This document shows positions 26,557-34,897 of a stretch of 42,536 nt of DNA, piece after piece. Source of the stretch: Comamonadaceae bacterium PBBC2 (GTDB lineage: Bacteria > Pseudomonadota > Gammaproteobacteria > Burkholderiales > Burkholderiaceae_C); contig NKIO01000028.1 in NCBI GenBank assembly GCA_002255935.1, forward strand, positions 1-42,536, in the 5' to 3' direction. How positions within the stretch are numbered: position 1 is the first letter of the stretch; every line of letters begins with the position of its first letter. A program made the translations under genes and the position numbers. The notes below the pieces were generated by a model. That model ran no database searches. It was not told the DNA's origin and saw only the letters and a program-made list of their open reading frames with translations.

Positions 26557-26743
26557 TTCAGTTCTCTGAAGACCTCTCAAGACCCGTCAATCTGAAGGTC
26601 TGTCAAGAACTGCCCTGACATGGGCCATCAAGTTGTTCTGCCAAGGGCGCCAAGAGCCTTGGGTGCGGCATTTCGTCATTGTTACAATCCAAGGCTTTGC
26701 TGAAAGTGATTTCGGCGCAAATTTCCTCTCATCAGAACTACAC

Positions 26744-27976
26744 ATGGCTTTGATCGTTCACAAATACGGCGGCACCTCGATGGGCTCGACCGAGCGCATC
26801 CGCAATGTCGCCAAGCGCGTGGCCAAATGGGCGCGTGCAGGCCACCAGATCGTGGTGGTGCCCAGCGCCATGAGCGGCGAGACCAATCGCTTGCTCGGCT
26901 TGGCCAAAGAGTTGGCACCCGCCAAACCCGATACCTCGTACAGCCGCGAACTCGACATGCTGGCCTCCACGGGCGAGCAAGCATCGTCGGCGCTGCTGGC
27001 CATCGCCTTGCAATCCGAAGGCCAGCCTTCGGTGAGCTACGCCGGCTGGCAAGTGCCCATCAAGACCAACAGCGCTTTCACCAAAGCCCGCATCGAGTCC
27101 ATCGATGATGTGCGTGTGCGCGCTGACCTCAGCGCTGGCAAAGTCGTGATCATCACGGGCTTTCAAGGTGTGGACGAGCAAGACAACATCACCACCTTGG
27201 GCCGTGGCGGCTCCGACACCTCGGCCGTCGCCGTGGCTGCCGCCCTCAAAGCGGACGAATGCCTGATCTACACCGACGTGGACGGCGTGTACACCACCGA
27301 CCCCCGCGTGGTGCCCGAAGCGCGTCGCCTGCAGACCGTGAGCTTTGAAGAAATGCTGGAGATGGCATCGCTGGGCTCCAAGGTTTTGCAAATCCGCTCG
27401 GTCGAATTTGCGGGCAAATACAAAGTGCCCATGCGCGTGCTCTCGAGCTTCACGCCTTGGGACATCGACATCAACGAAGAAGCCGCCTCTGGCACCCTGA
27501 TCACTTTTGAGGAAGACGAACAAATGGAACAAGCCGTCGTTTCCGGCATCGCTTTCAACCGCGACGAAGCCAAAATCTCCGTGTTGGGCGTGCCCGACAA
27601 GCCTGGCATTGCCTACCAAATTCTGGGCGCTGTGGCCGATGCCAACATTGAAGTGGACGTGATCATCCAGAACCTGAGCAAAGACGGCAAGACCGACTTC
27701 AGCTTCACCGTTCACCGCAACGACTACGCCAAGACCATCGACTTGCTCAAAGAAAAAGTCTTGCCCAGCTTGGGTGCGACCGAAGTGTCTGGCGATGCCA
27801 AGATCTGCAAGGTGTCGATCGTCGGTATCGGCATGCGCAGCCATGTCGGCGTGGCCAGCAAGATGTTCCGCAGCTTGAGCGAAGAGGGCATCAACATCCA
27901 GATGATCTCCACATCCGAAATCAAGACCTCGGTCGTGCGTGCTTTGCACAAAGCCTTCGATCTGGACCAAGCCTAA
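26744..27976 (+). CDS. lysC: Aspartate kinase
   Basis: A 410-residue monofunctional kinase that makes aspartyl phosphate, the entry to Lys, Met, Thr and diaminopimelate synthesis. The N-terminal kinase domain has KYGGTSMGSTERI, TGFQGVD, TTLGRGGSDTSAVAVAAAL and YTDVDGVYTTDPR. Two ACT domains follow (about residues 270-340 and 345-410, e.g. ISVLGVPDKPGIAYQILGAVADANIEVDVI and VSIVGIGMRSHVGVASKMFRSLSEEGINIQMISTSEIK), where Lys/Thr feedback acts in relatives. The ATG at 26744 gives the usual MALIVHKYGGTS start. The tRNA-Ser gene follows closely. Confidence 0.95.
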   Translation: MALIVHKYGGTSMGSTERIRNVAKRVAKWARAGHQIVVVPSAMSGETNRLLGLAKELAPAKPDTSYSRELDMLASTGEQASSALLAIALQSEGQPSVSYAGWQVPIKTNSAFTKARIESIDDVRVRADLSAGKVVIITGFQGVDEQDNITTLGRGGSDTSAVAVAAALKADECLIYTDVDGVYTTDPRVVPEARRLQTVSFEEMLEMASLGSKVLQIRSVEFAGKYKVPMRVLSSFTPWDIDINEEAASGTLITFEEDEQMEQAVVSGIAFNRDEAKISVLGVPDKPGIAYQILGAVADANIEVDVIIQNLSKDGKTDFSFTVHRNDYAKTIDLLKEKVLPSLGATEVSGDAKICKVSIVGIGMRSHVGVASKMFRSLSEEGINIQMISTSEIKTSVVRALHKAFDLDQA

Positions 27977-27978
27977 GC

Positions 27979-27984
27979 TATAAT
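27979..27984 (+). promoter_or_regulatory. -10 box of the tRNA-Ser promoter
   Basis: A perfect TATAAT lies 10 nt before the tRNA 5' end and just after the lysC stop. A weak -35 (TTCGAT at 27956-27961) would lie in the last lysC codons. The tRNA may thus be transcribed on its own as well as by read-through. Confidence 0.55.
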
Positions 27985-27994
27985 TTGACCCACT

Positions 27995-28087
27995 GGAAAC
28001 GTGACCGAGTGGCCGAAGGTGCTCCCCTGCTAAGGGAGTATGGGGTGTAGAGCCTCATCGAGGGTTCGAATCCCTCCGTTTCCGCCA
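27995..28087 (+). tRNA. tRNA-Ser (anticodon GCU)
   Basis: A 93-nt class II tRNA with CCA encoded. The acceptor stem is GGAAACG/CGTTTCC, the discriminator is G and the T loop is TTCGAAT in GAGGGTTCGAATCCCTC. The anticodon stem is CTCCC/GGGAG (28022-28026 and 28034-28038) and loop CTGCTAA carries GCT at 28029-28031, reading AGC/AGU. A long variable arm (TGGGG...CCTCA) confirms serine. Confidence 0.97.
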
Positions 28088-28091
28088 GAGC

Positions 28092-28124
28092 AAAGCCCGT
28101 GAGATTCGTCTCACGGGCTTTTTT
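28092..28124 (+). terminator. Terminator after tRNA-Ser
   Basis: A perfect AAAGCCCGTGAGA / TCTCACGGGCTTT stem with a TTCG tetraloop is followed by a T6 run. It begins 5 nt after the tRNA CCA end and is a strong intrinsic terminator. Confidence 0.95.
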
Positions 28125-28201
28125 CTTTGGAGCTGATGTGACACCCCTTGAGCCTTGACCTCGGGTAAATTGTGCTTCAGTTCAACTCCAAGCACCAGAT
28201 C

Positions 28202-28918
28202 ATGAAGACGCCCCGCAATGTATTGGTCGCAGGCGCAAGCAGCGGCATCGGTGAGGCCATCGCACGGGCGTTTGCCGCCCAAGGGGATCAGGTCACTGCG
28301 ACGGGGGCGACCGAGGCTGAGGTGAATGCGGCGATGGGCCGCGAACCCACAACGGTGCGGTTTGTCCAATTGGATGTGCGCGATGGGGCCGCAGTGACCC
28401 AATTGGTGTCTGAACTCGGTGACTTGGATGTGCTCGTCAATTGCGCGGGCATCATTCGCCGCGGGCAGGAGCATGAGCCGGAGGTCTTCGAAGAGGTGCT
28501 CGACATCAACCTGGTGGGGACCCATCGGCTTTGCGCGGCAGCCCGCCAAGGGTTGGCCAACAAGGGCGGCTGCATCATCAACACGGCCTCAATGCTGTCC
28601 TTCTTTGGCGGTGGGCTCGTGCCCGCCTACAGCGCCAGCAAAGGCGGCATCGCTCAGCTGACGAAATCCTTGGCCATCGCCTATGCGGAGCAGGGCATTC
28701 GAGTTAACGCAATTGCGCCGGGCTGGATCGCCACACCGCTGACCCAAGCCCTTCAAGACGATCCGGCGCGTTCGGCTCCCATCATGGCCAGAACGCCCAT
28801 GAAGCGGTGGGGCACGCCCGATGACCTGGTCGGGCCCGTGCTATTTTTGGCCAGCCCTGAGGCTAAATTTGTGACGGGTGTGGTGTTGCCTGTGGACGGT
28901 GGGTACTTGATCACTTGA
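28202..28918 (+). CDS. SDR-family oxidoreductase
   Basis: A 238-residue classical short-chain dehydrogenase with the cofactor motif AGASSGIGEAIA (residues 10-21), VNCAGIIRRG, the Ser in INTASMLSFFGGG, YSASKGG as Tyr/Lys pair, and PGWIATPLTQAL. The FFGGG...VPAYSASKGG pattern resembles 2-deoxygluconate/gluconate or 3-oxoacyl reductase-type members, but the substrate is not decided. The ATG at 28202 gives a standard N terminus (MKTPRNVLVAGASSGIG); an upstream in-frame start at 28172 lacks support. A periplasmic binding lipoprotein gene follows 59 nt later on the same strand, so the two are possibly one unit. Confidence 0.86.
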   Translation: MKTPRNVLVAGASSGIGEAIARAFAAQGDQVTATGATEAEVNAAMGREPTTVRFVQLDVRDGAAVTQLVSELGDLDVLVNCAGIIRRGQEHEPEVFEEVLDINLVGTHRLCAAARQGLANKGGCIINTASMLSFFGGGLVPAYSASKGGIAQLTKSLAIAYAEQGIRVNAIAPGWIATPLTQALQDDPARSAPIMARTPMKRWGTPDDLVGPVLFLASPEAKFVTGVVLPVDGGYLIT

Positions 28919-28977
28919 AAAAAAGGAAGAGTCCTTTGCATTTGTTTTGCGGTTTTTTTCTTCATTGAGGCGACGCG

Positions 28978-29988
28978 ATGACATTCAAGCTCACATCTTT
29001 TCTGATTTTGGCGACTTCGGCATGGTTGACCGGTTGTGCCGGGACCGCTTCCAAGCCCCCAACGAATGACCCCGCGACGCTTCGCGTGAATGTCTTTCGC
29101 AGCGCGACGAATATCCCCCTCTACATGGCCGAAGAAAAAGGGGCCTTCGCCAAGCGCAACCTCCGCATCGAATTGCAGTTCACCCCCAACTCTTCTGAAC
29201 AACGTGCTGGACTGGCGGCGGGCCGCAGCGACATCGCGCACACGGCCGCTGACAATGCGGTGGCCATGGTCGAGGTGGCGAAGGTGGATGCGGTGATTGT
29301 GGGTGGTGGCGACAGCGGCTTGCTGGAGCTGTTTGTTCGCCCCGAGATCCGGACGCTGGCCGATGTGCGCGGCAAGGCCATGGTGGTGGATGCACCCAAC
29401 ACCGCCTATGCACTGGTGGCGCGCAAGATTTTGAAAAATGCAGGCCTCATCGATGGGCGCGATTACCGTCTTTTGCCCATTGGCGGCACAGAAAGCCGGA
29501 TCAAAGCGTTTTCTCAAAGCCCAGACCATGCAGTCGGCATGCTCAACCCGCCATGGACTTTCCTGGCCCAAAGCCAAGGTGCGAGAAGCTTTGGCTTGGT
29601 CAAAGACATTTACGGGCCTTATCAGGCGATCGCGCCCATTGCCATGCGCTCTTGGGCCTATTCAAACAGTGGCGTGCTTGAGCGGTATTTGGCCGCTTAC
29701 ATTGAGGGCTGCCGAATGACCCTTGACCCCGCTAACCGTGCAGAGGTGATCGCCGTGCTTCGCAAGCGATTGAACCTGAACGAGGAGGTCGCCAGCCGAA
29801 GCTACGAGGGTTTGATCCAGCCTGGATATGGCCTCGCACGCGATTGCCGGTTTGACATGGATGGATTTCGCAATGCCTTGGCGCTGCGTGCAGAGATCGA
29901 GGGGCAGTGGGGCGGCGTTGCCCCAGAGCCCGGTAAATACCTGGAGCTGGGCTATTTCGAGCGTGCGCTGAAATTCGCCTCCCCCTGA
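28978..29988 (+). CDS. ABC-transporter substrate-binding lipoprotein, NMT1/TauA-like
   Basis: A 336-residue lipoprotein with signal and lipobox MTFKLTSFLILATSAWLTGC^AGT. The NMT1/SsuA-type fold follows: LRVNVFRSATNIPLYMAEEKGAFAKRNLRIELQFTPNSSEQRAGLAAGRSDIAHTAADNAVAMVEV, then VRGKAMVVDAPNTAYALVARKILKNAGL. Relatives bind small organic ligands such as thiamine precursors, taurine, sulfonates, nitrate or aromatics. No ATPase or permease gene lies next to it, so the transporter partner must be elsewhere or absent. Its stop is 2 nt from the convergent CoA-transferase stop. Confidence 0.83.
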   Translation: MTFKLTSFLILATSAWLTGCAGTASKPPTNDPATLRVNVFRSATNIPLYMAEEKGAFAKRNLRIELQFTPNSSEQRAGLAAGRSDIAHTAADNAVAMVEVAKVDAVIVGGGDSGLLELFVRPEIRTLADVRGKAMVVDAPNTAYALVARKILKNAGLIDGRDYRLLPIGGTESRIKAFSQSPDHAVGMLNPPWTFLAQSQGARSFGLVKDIYGPYQAIAPIAMRSWAYSNSGVLERYLAAYIEGCRMTLDPANRAEVIAVLRKRLNLNEEVASRSYEGLIQPGYGLARDCRFDMDGFRNALALRAEIEGQWGGVAPEPGKYLELGYFERALKFASP

Positions 29989-29990
29989 GA

Positions 29991-31202
29991 TCAGGCCACG
30001 ATGCCCTTGTCGCGCAGCGCTTGGATCTGATCGGCTTTGAGCCCCATTTCTTGCAGCACGGCATCGGTGTCTTGGCCAACGCTGGGCGCATTGCGCCGGT
30101 GTCCGCCTGGGGTGCGTGAGAGCTTGGGCACGATGCCGGGCAGTGACAGTTTTGTGCCATCGTCCAAGTCAATTTTTTCAATCATGCCTCGCGCCTGGTA
30201 GTGCGGGTCGGCCGCGATGTCGGCCACGTTGTAAATGCGCCCAGCGGGCACGCCCGCTGTGTCCAGCACTTTGAGCACTTCCAGTATGTCGCGCTCTGCC
30301 GTCCAGGCGCCGATGGCAGCATCGATTTCCTGAACGCGTTTGACGCGACCGGCGTTGTCCTTGAGCTCAGGATCTTGGCCCAAATCATCGCGGCCAATGG
30401 CATGCATCAAGCGCTTGTAGATGCTGTCGCCATTGCCCGCCACCAGCACATAGGCATCGCCCTGACAGCGGTAGGCGTTGGTGGGGGCAATGCCGGGCAG
30501 GGCGCTGCCGGCGGGCTGCCGAATGGCACCAAAAGCACTGTATTCGGGCAGCAGGCTTTCCATGCAATTGAAGACAGCTTCGTAGAGCGCCACATCGATC
30601 ACCTGGCCTTGGCCGCTGCTTTGACGTTCGTGCAGCGCCATCAGAATGCCGATCACACCATGCAGCGAAGCGAGCGTGTCGCCAATGCTGACGCCCACAC
30701 GCACAGGCACACGGCCAGGCTCGGCCGTCAGGTGCCTGAGCCCACTCATGGCTTCGGCCACCACGCCAAAACCTGGCTTGTCGCGGTAGGGGCCGGTTTG
30801 CCCGTAGCCGCTGATGCGCAGCATGATCAGTCGCGGGTTGATGGCCTGCAAGGCATCGGGGCCCAGCCCCCAGCCCTCCATGGCGCCGGGGCGGAAGTTT
30901 TCAATCAGCACATCCGCGTCTTGCACCAACTGGCGGACGATGTCCTGGGCTTGTGGCTCTTTCAGATCCAAGGCCACAGAGCGTTTGTTGCGCGACTGGA
31001 TTTGCCACCAGACCGACGTGCCATCTTTGAGCAAGCGCCATTGGCGCAGCGGGTCGCCGCTGCCTGGCGGCTCGATCTTGATGATGTCTGCACCGAAATC
31101 GGCGAGCGTCTTGGCGGCAAAGGGTCCGGCGATGAGTTGGCCGAGTTCGATGACCTTCAGGCCCTGCAAGGGGCCCGCTTGTGTGTCTGGTTGGGCGTGC
31201 AT
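29991..31202 (-). CDS. CaiB/BaiF family CoA-transferase
   Basis: A 403-residue family III CoA-transferase that moves CoA between carboxylic acids. Diagnostic blocks are LQGLKVIELGQLIAGPFAAKTLADFGADIIKIEPPGSGDPLRQW, KRSVALDLK, DVLIENFRPGAMEGWGLG with the conserved Asp/Asn, and the C-terminal GVPAGRIYNVADIAADPHYQARGMIE. The substrate (formyl-, succinyl-, mesaconyl-type) cannot be told. The ATG at 31202 has no Shine-Dalgarno. A TATAGT box lies only a few bases upstream, so a leaderless or nearly leaderless message is possible. Confidence 0.88.
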   Translation of the reverse strand: MHAQPDTQAGPLQGLKVIELGQLIAGPFAAKTLADFGADIIKIEPPGSGDPLRQWRLLKDGTSVWWQIQSRNKRSVALDLKEPQAQDIVRQLVQDADVLIENFRPGAMEGWGLGPDALQAINPRLIMLRISGYGQTGPYRDKPGFGVVAEAMSGLRHLTAEPGRVPVRVGVSIGDTLASLHGVIGILMALHERQSSGQGQVIDVALYEAVFNCMESLLPEYSAFGAIRQPAGSALPGIAPTNAYRCQGDAYVLVAGNGDSIYKRLMHAIGRDDLGQDPELKDNAGRVKRVQEIDAAIGAWTAERDILEVLKVLDTAGVPAGRIYNVADIAADPHYQARGMIEKIDLDDGTKLSLPGIVPKLSRTPGGHRRNAPSVGQDTDAVLQEMGLKADQIQALRDKGIVA

Positions 31203-31309
31203 GAGGGCACTATAAAAGATCGAAATTCACCTGACCCGGGTTGGTTGATGATTTTGTCAATTTTTGGTACGCCAATTGGAGGATTTTAAAACCAAAATAT
31301 TCAAGCAAG

Positions 31310-31380
31310 ATACCTCAACGAATTGTTAACAAAGCGCTTTAAGTCTTTGTTGCTAAACAAAGGATGTGGGGTTGAGGTAT
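31310..31380 (+). promoter_or_regulatory. Inverted repeat enclosing the RBS of the OmpA-like gene
   Basis: ATACCTCAAC (31310-31319) and GTTGAGGTAT (31371-31380) are exact reverse complements. The second arm contains the Shine-Dalgarno GAGG and the first two bases of the ATG. Inside, AACAAAG and CTTTGTT (about 31328-31352) can pair as well. In RNA this would fold into a branched structure that hides the ribosome binding site, as in RNA thermometers or repressed leaders. Confidence 0.55.
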
Positions 31381-32395
31381 GAAAAATAAGTTCTTTCCTG
31401 TGACTTTATTGCAGCGCTCAGCTTGGGTGTGGCCTGCGGTCGTTTTGTGCCTGTCATCGGCCAGTGCATGGGCCCAAGCCAGCAAAGAAAGTTCAGCCAC
31501 TGCTCCTGTCAACGTCAGCATCGAAGCGTACGGAGACTTGTTTGCCAAAGCCACGCCCGTGGCCAGTCACCTGAGCAAGGTCTTCATCTACCGCCCCAAC
31601 GCCGTTCCCACGCCTCAGCCCATCAACATCTACCTGGATGGGCGTTACCACACCTCTTTGCTCAAAGGAGGCTTTTCGGAGTTTTGCGCCATTCCTGGCG
31701 CGGTGTCCATGCAGGTCGCCCTCGACGATGCCAGCCGTCAGCACCTGGGCAAGCAAGAGGCCGGTCAACGCCTTCAGTTTGATCCAGGCCGGATTTTGTA
31801 TTTGCGCCTGCAAGAGAGCACTTATGCCCCGCCCAGCGTGCAAGTGGTTTCGGCTGCTGCCGCTCAAATGGAGTTGAAAAACACCCGCAGGCAAATTCAC
31901 ACCGTCTCGCGTGCCAAAGCTGTTCGCGAGTGCGAAGACGGCGTGGAAGCACCGCCGCCACCCGCTCCCATCCTCGCTCCCGTGGCAGCACTGTTGCCCA
32001 AGCCCGCACCAGAGCGCAAATACGCGCTGGAAACCGATGCTTTGTTTGAGTTTGGCAAGGCCGAGTTGCGGGCCTCGGGCTACAACGCCATCGAGCTGAT
32101 GGTCCAAAAGGTCAAGAGCGAATTCAAGACGGTTGAGCGCATCCGCGTGGTGGGCTACACCGATGCGATCGGCCCGAAAAAGCTCAACCGCAAACTGTCT
32201 GAAGACCGCGCGGCCACCGTGGCCGAGCAGATCCGCGCCGGTGGTTTGCATGCCAGCAAAGGCATCCAGACCGAAGGCCGTGGCGCCTTGGAATTGGTCA
32301 AGACCGATTGCGCGAACCAACCCACACCCAAAAACAAGCAATGCCATGCACCCAACCGGCGCGTCGAGATCATTGTTTTGGGCGCTCGGCGCTGA
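31379..32395 (+). CDS. OmpA-family outer membrane protein
   Basis: A 338-residue exported protein with signal peptide MKNKFFPVTLLQRSAWVWPAVVLCLSSASAWA^QAS. The middle part (about 55-180) resembles DUF2846-like domains in content (VFIYRPNAVPTPQPINIYLDGRYHTSLLKGGFSEFCAIPGAVSMQVAL); this is a weak match by eye. A Pro-rich linker (APPPPAPILAPVAALLPKPAPE) leads to a C-terminal OmpA peptidoglycan-binding domain: YALETDALFEFGKAELRASGYNAI, IRVVGYTDAIGPKKLNRKLSEDRAATVAEQI and NRRVEIIVLG. No beta-barrel is visible, so it is more likely periplasmic or a lipid-free anchor. It is followed 51 nt later by the adhesin gene. Confidence 0.85.
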   Translation: MKNKFFPVTLLQRSAWVWPAVVLCLSSASAWAQASKESSATAPVNVSIEAYGDLFAKATPVASHLSKVFIYRPNAVPTPQPINIYLDGRYHTSLLKGGFSEFCAIPGAVSMQVALDDASRQHLGKQEAGQRLQFDPGRILYLRLQESTYAPPSVQVVSAAAAQMELKNTRRQIHTVSRAKAVRECEDGVEAPPPPAPILAPVAALLPKPAPERKYALETDALFEFGKAELRASGYNAIELMVQKVKSEFKTVERIRVVGYTDAIGPKKLNRKLSEDRAATVAEQIRAGGLHASKGIQTEGRGALELVKTDCANQPTPKNKQCHAPNRRVEIIVLGARR

Positions 32396-32446
32396 GCAAG
32401 CCATTCCATCCAACGTTGACATGCCACTTGTTGAAGGGCTAATCCG

Positions 32447-34897
32447 ATGAAAAAAACATACCAAATCAAGATCAACCAGGGCAAGGACTCCAAAGTCTTG
32501 GATGTGACCCCAGCTGGCACCAAAGGTCAGGCCGTCACCATCAAGGCAGAGGCCGGGGCCAGGTACCAATTGGTGGACACCGAAACGAGCTACGGCCCGG
32601 AAAACATCCGCGCCAGCCGACAAGGCAAAGATCTGAAGATCAGCTTTGAAGGCAGCAACACCACCGATCTGGTCATCGAGGACTATTACAAAGTCAGCCC
32701 CGAGGGCTACAACGGCTTGATTGGTGAGACGGAAAGCGGCAAGTTCTACGAATACATTCCCGAGAGCGCCTCCGGCATGGCCAGCGTGCCCATGCTGGCC
32801 GAATCAGGGCCCGTGGTCGGCATGGCCCTGGGCGGCGCAGAAGTGGCTCCAGCGGGCGCTGCCGTCGGTGTGCTGGCGGCCGGCTTGTTCAGCCCTTGGC
32901 TGGTGGGCGCTGGCGCATTGGGGGCGGCTGCTGCGGCGGCTGGGGGCGGAGGTGGCGGCGCTGCTGCGGTTGCAAAAGACACGACCGCACCAACAGGGCA
33001 AACGGGGGCATTGTTTGCAGATGTCAATAGTGATTCCGGTGCATTGGGTGACAACAGAACCAGTGTGACCAAGCCAACCATCAGGGGCAAAGCGGAAGCG
33101 AATTCGACGGTGGAAATCTCTTTCAAAGATTCTGCGGGCAATGTGACGGGACCCTATAAGACAACGGCAGATGCAAATGGCGACTACGCCTTGAAGGTTC
33201 CCGATGCATTGACGGATAACTCGGCAGACACCAAGGGGACGCAATACACACCTTTGATCAAGGTGACCGATGCTGCAGGTAATTCGAGCACTGCCAATGG
33301 AACGTCATTTGTGGTTGACACCAAAGCTGTCCCTGTGCTTTCTGTGAAGATCAATGTCGACGCTAATGACGATGGACTCATCACTGCCGCTGAAAAAGGC
33401 ACCGCAATCACAACGTCTGTAACAGCCCAATTGGACAAGACCAAGGTGGTTGCAGGTGATGTGGTCACCTTCAGTGATGGCACTAAATCCGAATCCGTGA
33501 CATTGAAAGACACAGACATCAATAACGGCTTTGTGACGACGACGGGTTGGTCTATTCCCGGCGAAGGTTTGGCTTCGACGATCAGTGCTGTATTGAAGGA
33601 TTTGGCTGGCAACTTGTCCGACACTGTGAAAGACATGGTCACAAAGGTCATTGATACCTTGAAAACGGCGTTGACCATTGAGCCTATCAGCGGCGATAAC
33701 ATCATTTCAACGAACGACGGCACAAAAGATACTCTGGCCGTCACCGGTAAAGTGAGTGGTGCATTCAGTGACGGTGATGCCGTCACGCTGGTCGTCAATG
33801 GCAATAATTACACCGGTAGCGCGGGCAAAGGAACTTACACCATTAATGTGCCCATGGCGGAGCTCAAAGCAGATTCCGACACGGTGATTGAAGGCCATGT
33901 GACGGGCTCCAACGGCAGCCTGGCGACGGCTTCACAAAGTTATTTGGTGGAAGGACAAAACGACACTAAATATACAGCGATCTACATAGACGCGATCGCC
34001 AACGACAATATGTTGAACAAGTCTGAAGCTGCGAAGGGCGACAGTCAGACCATCACCGGTACAGTCACAGGCAGCTTTCATTCTGGCGATACTGTCACAT
34101 TGAAAGTCAATGGCGTGAATTCCACCGGTACGGTTGATCAGGGTGGCAATTACAGCATTGCAGTGAAGATCAGTGATTTGTTGGCGGATGCTGACACCAT
34201 TGTGGATGCGACGGTGATCGGTACCGGTGGTAGCAGTGCCAAAGCCTTGCAAGACTACGGTTTCGACACGACGGCACCTTCAATTCTGGCTTTGTCGATT
34301 GATCTGGATAAGGTCGGTTCCAGTTATGGCAACGATGGGTTCATCAACAACGCAGAGAAAGGTTCGGCCACAACGACCGGATTAACCGCCAGCTTTGACC
34401 CCAGTTCGGTGTCCGTTGGGGATGTGGTTACTTTCAGTGATGGCACCAGAACCGAAAAAGTGGTCTTGACAGGGGACATGGTTGCAGCAGGAGGCGCGAC
34501 CATTACTTGGACTTTGCCAAATGAGAATGCAGAGCTGAACGTCACTGCTTCGATCAAAGATGCAGCAGGGAATTTGTCAGTGACCGCGACTGACAATGCG
34601 ACGCTTGATACAAAGGCAGCGGATGTGACTAAGAGTCAAAAAAGTGTTAACAATGTTCTGAGTGAAGTTGGGTTCCAGGCAGATGAGACCGGAATATTTG
34701 AAATTCATATTGGAACCAATGTGTATACGGCTGTTCCGCAAGATAAACATTTGTTAAGCACCGACGTCACTGTCGATGCGAGAGAAATTTATTTCAAGCA
34801 TTGGGATGTTGCTGGAAATTCGACCACGATATACTTCACTACCGAAGCAAGTACTGATCAATTTACATTGAATAAAAATACAATGTTTTTGGTTTAA
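32447..34897 (+). CDS. BapA-like Ig-repeat adhesin
   Basis: An 816-residue surface-type protein. An N-terminal BapA-prefix-like domain (about 1-110, ending LVIEDYYKVSPEGYNGLIGETESGKFYEYIP) is followed by an Ala/Gly-rich stretch (about 120-178) and then Ig-like repeats. The first repeat carries SGNVTGPYKTTADANGDYALKVPDAL. Four further units are arranged A-B-B-A; both A units share GDVVTFSDGT and KDLAGNLSD/KDAAGNLSV, and both B units share VTGxVxGxFxxGDxVTLxVNG. One A unit holds an exact EF-hand-like loop DANDDGLITAAE. No Sec signal, RTX repeats or type I secretion tail is visible. The last part is AT-rich. AAGGG stands 10 nt before the ATG. Confidence 0.78.
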   Translation: MKKTYQIKINQGKDSKVLDVTPAGTKGQAVTIKAEAGARYQLVDTETSYGPENIRASRQGKDLKISFEGSNTTDLVIEDYYKVSPEGYNGLIGETESGKFYEYIPESASGMASVPMLAESGPVVGMALGGAEVAPAGAAVGVLAAGLFSPWLVGAGALGAAAAAAGGGGGGAAAVAKDTTAPTGQTGALFADVNSDSGALGDNRTSVTKPTIRGKAEANSTVEISFKDSAGNVTGPYKTTADANGDYALKVPDALTDNSADTKGTQYTPLIKVTDAAGNSSTANGTSFVVDTKAVPVLSVKINVDANDDGLITAAEKGTAITTSVTAQLDKTKVVAGDVVTFSDGTKSESVTLKDTDINNGFVTTTGWSIPGEGLASTISAVLKDLAGNLSDTVKDMVTKVIDTLKTALTIEPISGDNIISTNDGTKDTLAVTGKVSGAFSDGDAVTLVVNGNNYTGSAGKGTYTINVPMAELKADSDTVIEGHVTGSNGSLATASQSYLVEGQNDTKYTAIYIDAIANDNMLNKSEAAKGDSQTITGTVTGSFHSGDTVTLKVNGVNSTGTVDQGGNYSIAVKISDLLADADTIVDATVIGTGGSSAKALQDYGFDTTAPSILALSIDLDKVGSSYGNDGFINNAEKGSATTTGLTASFDPSSVSVGDVVTFSDGTRTEKVVLTGDMVAAGGATITWTLPNENAELNVTASIKDAAGNLSVTATDNATLDTKAADVTKSQKSVNNVLSEVGFQADETGIFEIHIGTNVYTAVPQDKHLLSTDVTVDAREIYFKHWDVAGNSTTIYFTTEASTDQFTLNKNTMFLV

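Larger units (their letters stand above)
26354..26743. other. Intergenic region with REP-like repeats and lysC promoter
   Basis: A 390-bp gap. It holds two well-preserved inverted REP-like copies (26385-26423 and 26517-26556) and between them a worn copy of the opposite orientation (about 26487-26511). From 26600 on the sequence is unrelated and contains a possible lysC promoter: TACAAT at 26683-26688 with a weak TTGGGT at 26659-26664 (spacing 18). Confidence 0.55.

Noticed and set aside
26738..27970. 410-codon open frame antisense to lysC
   Set aside because: It mirrors lysC almost exactly, the usual product of a GC-rich coding strand.
28055..28549. Minus-strand frame that runs out of tRNA-Ser and ends RKRRDSNPR at its N-terminal side
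   Set aside because: Frames read through tRNA-Ser often give this RRDSNPR-like sequence; the rest is antisense to the SDR gene.
27995..31202. Possible genomic island inserted at tRNA-Ser
   Set aside because: No integrase gene and no second copy of the tRNA 3' end (the TTCGAATCCC part) was seen downstream; gene composition there is like the rest.
31493..32623. 376-codon frame antisense to the OmpA-like gene
   Set aside because: The plus-strand gene has signal peptide and OmpA domain; the antisense product has none.
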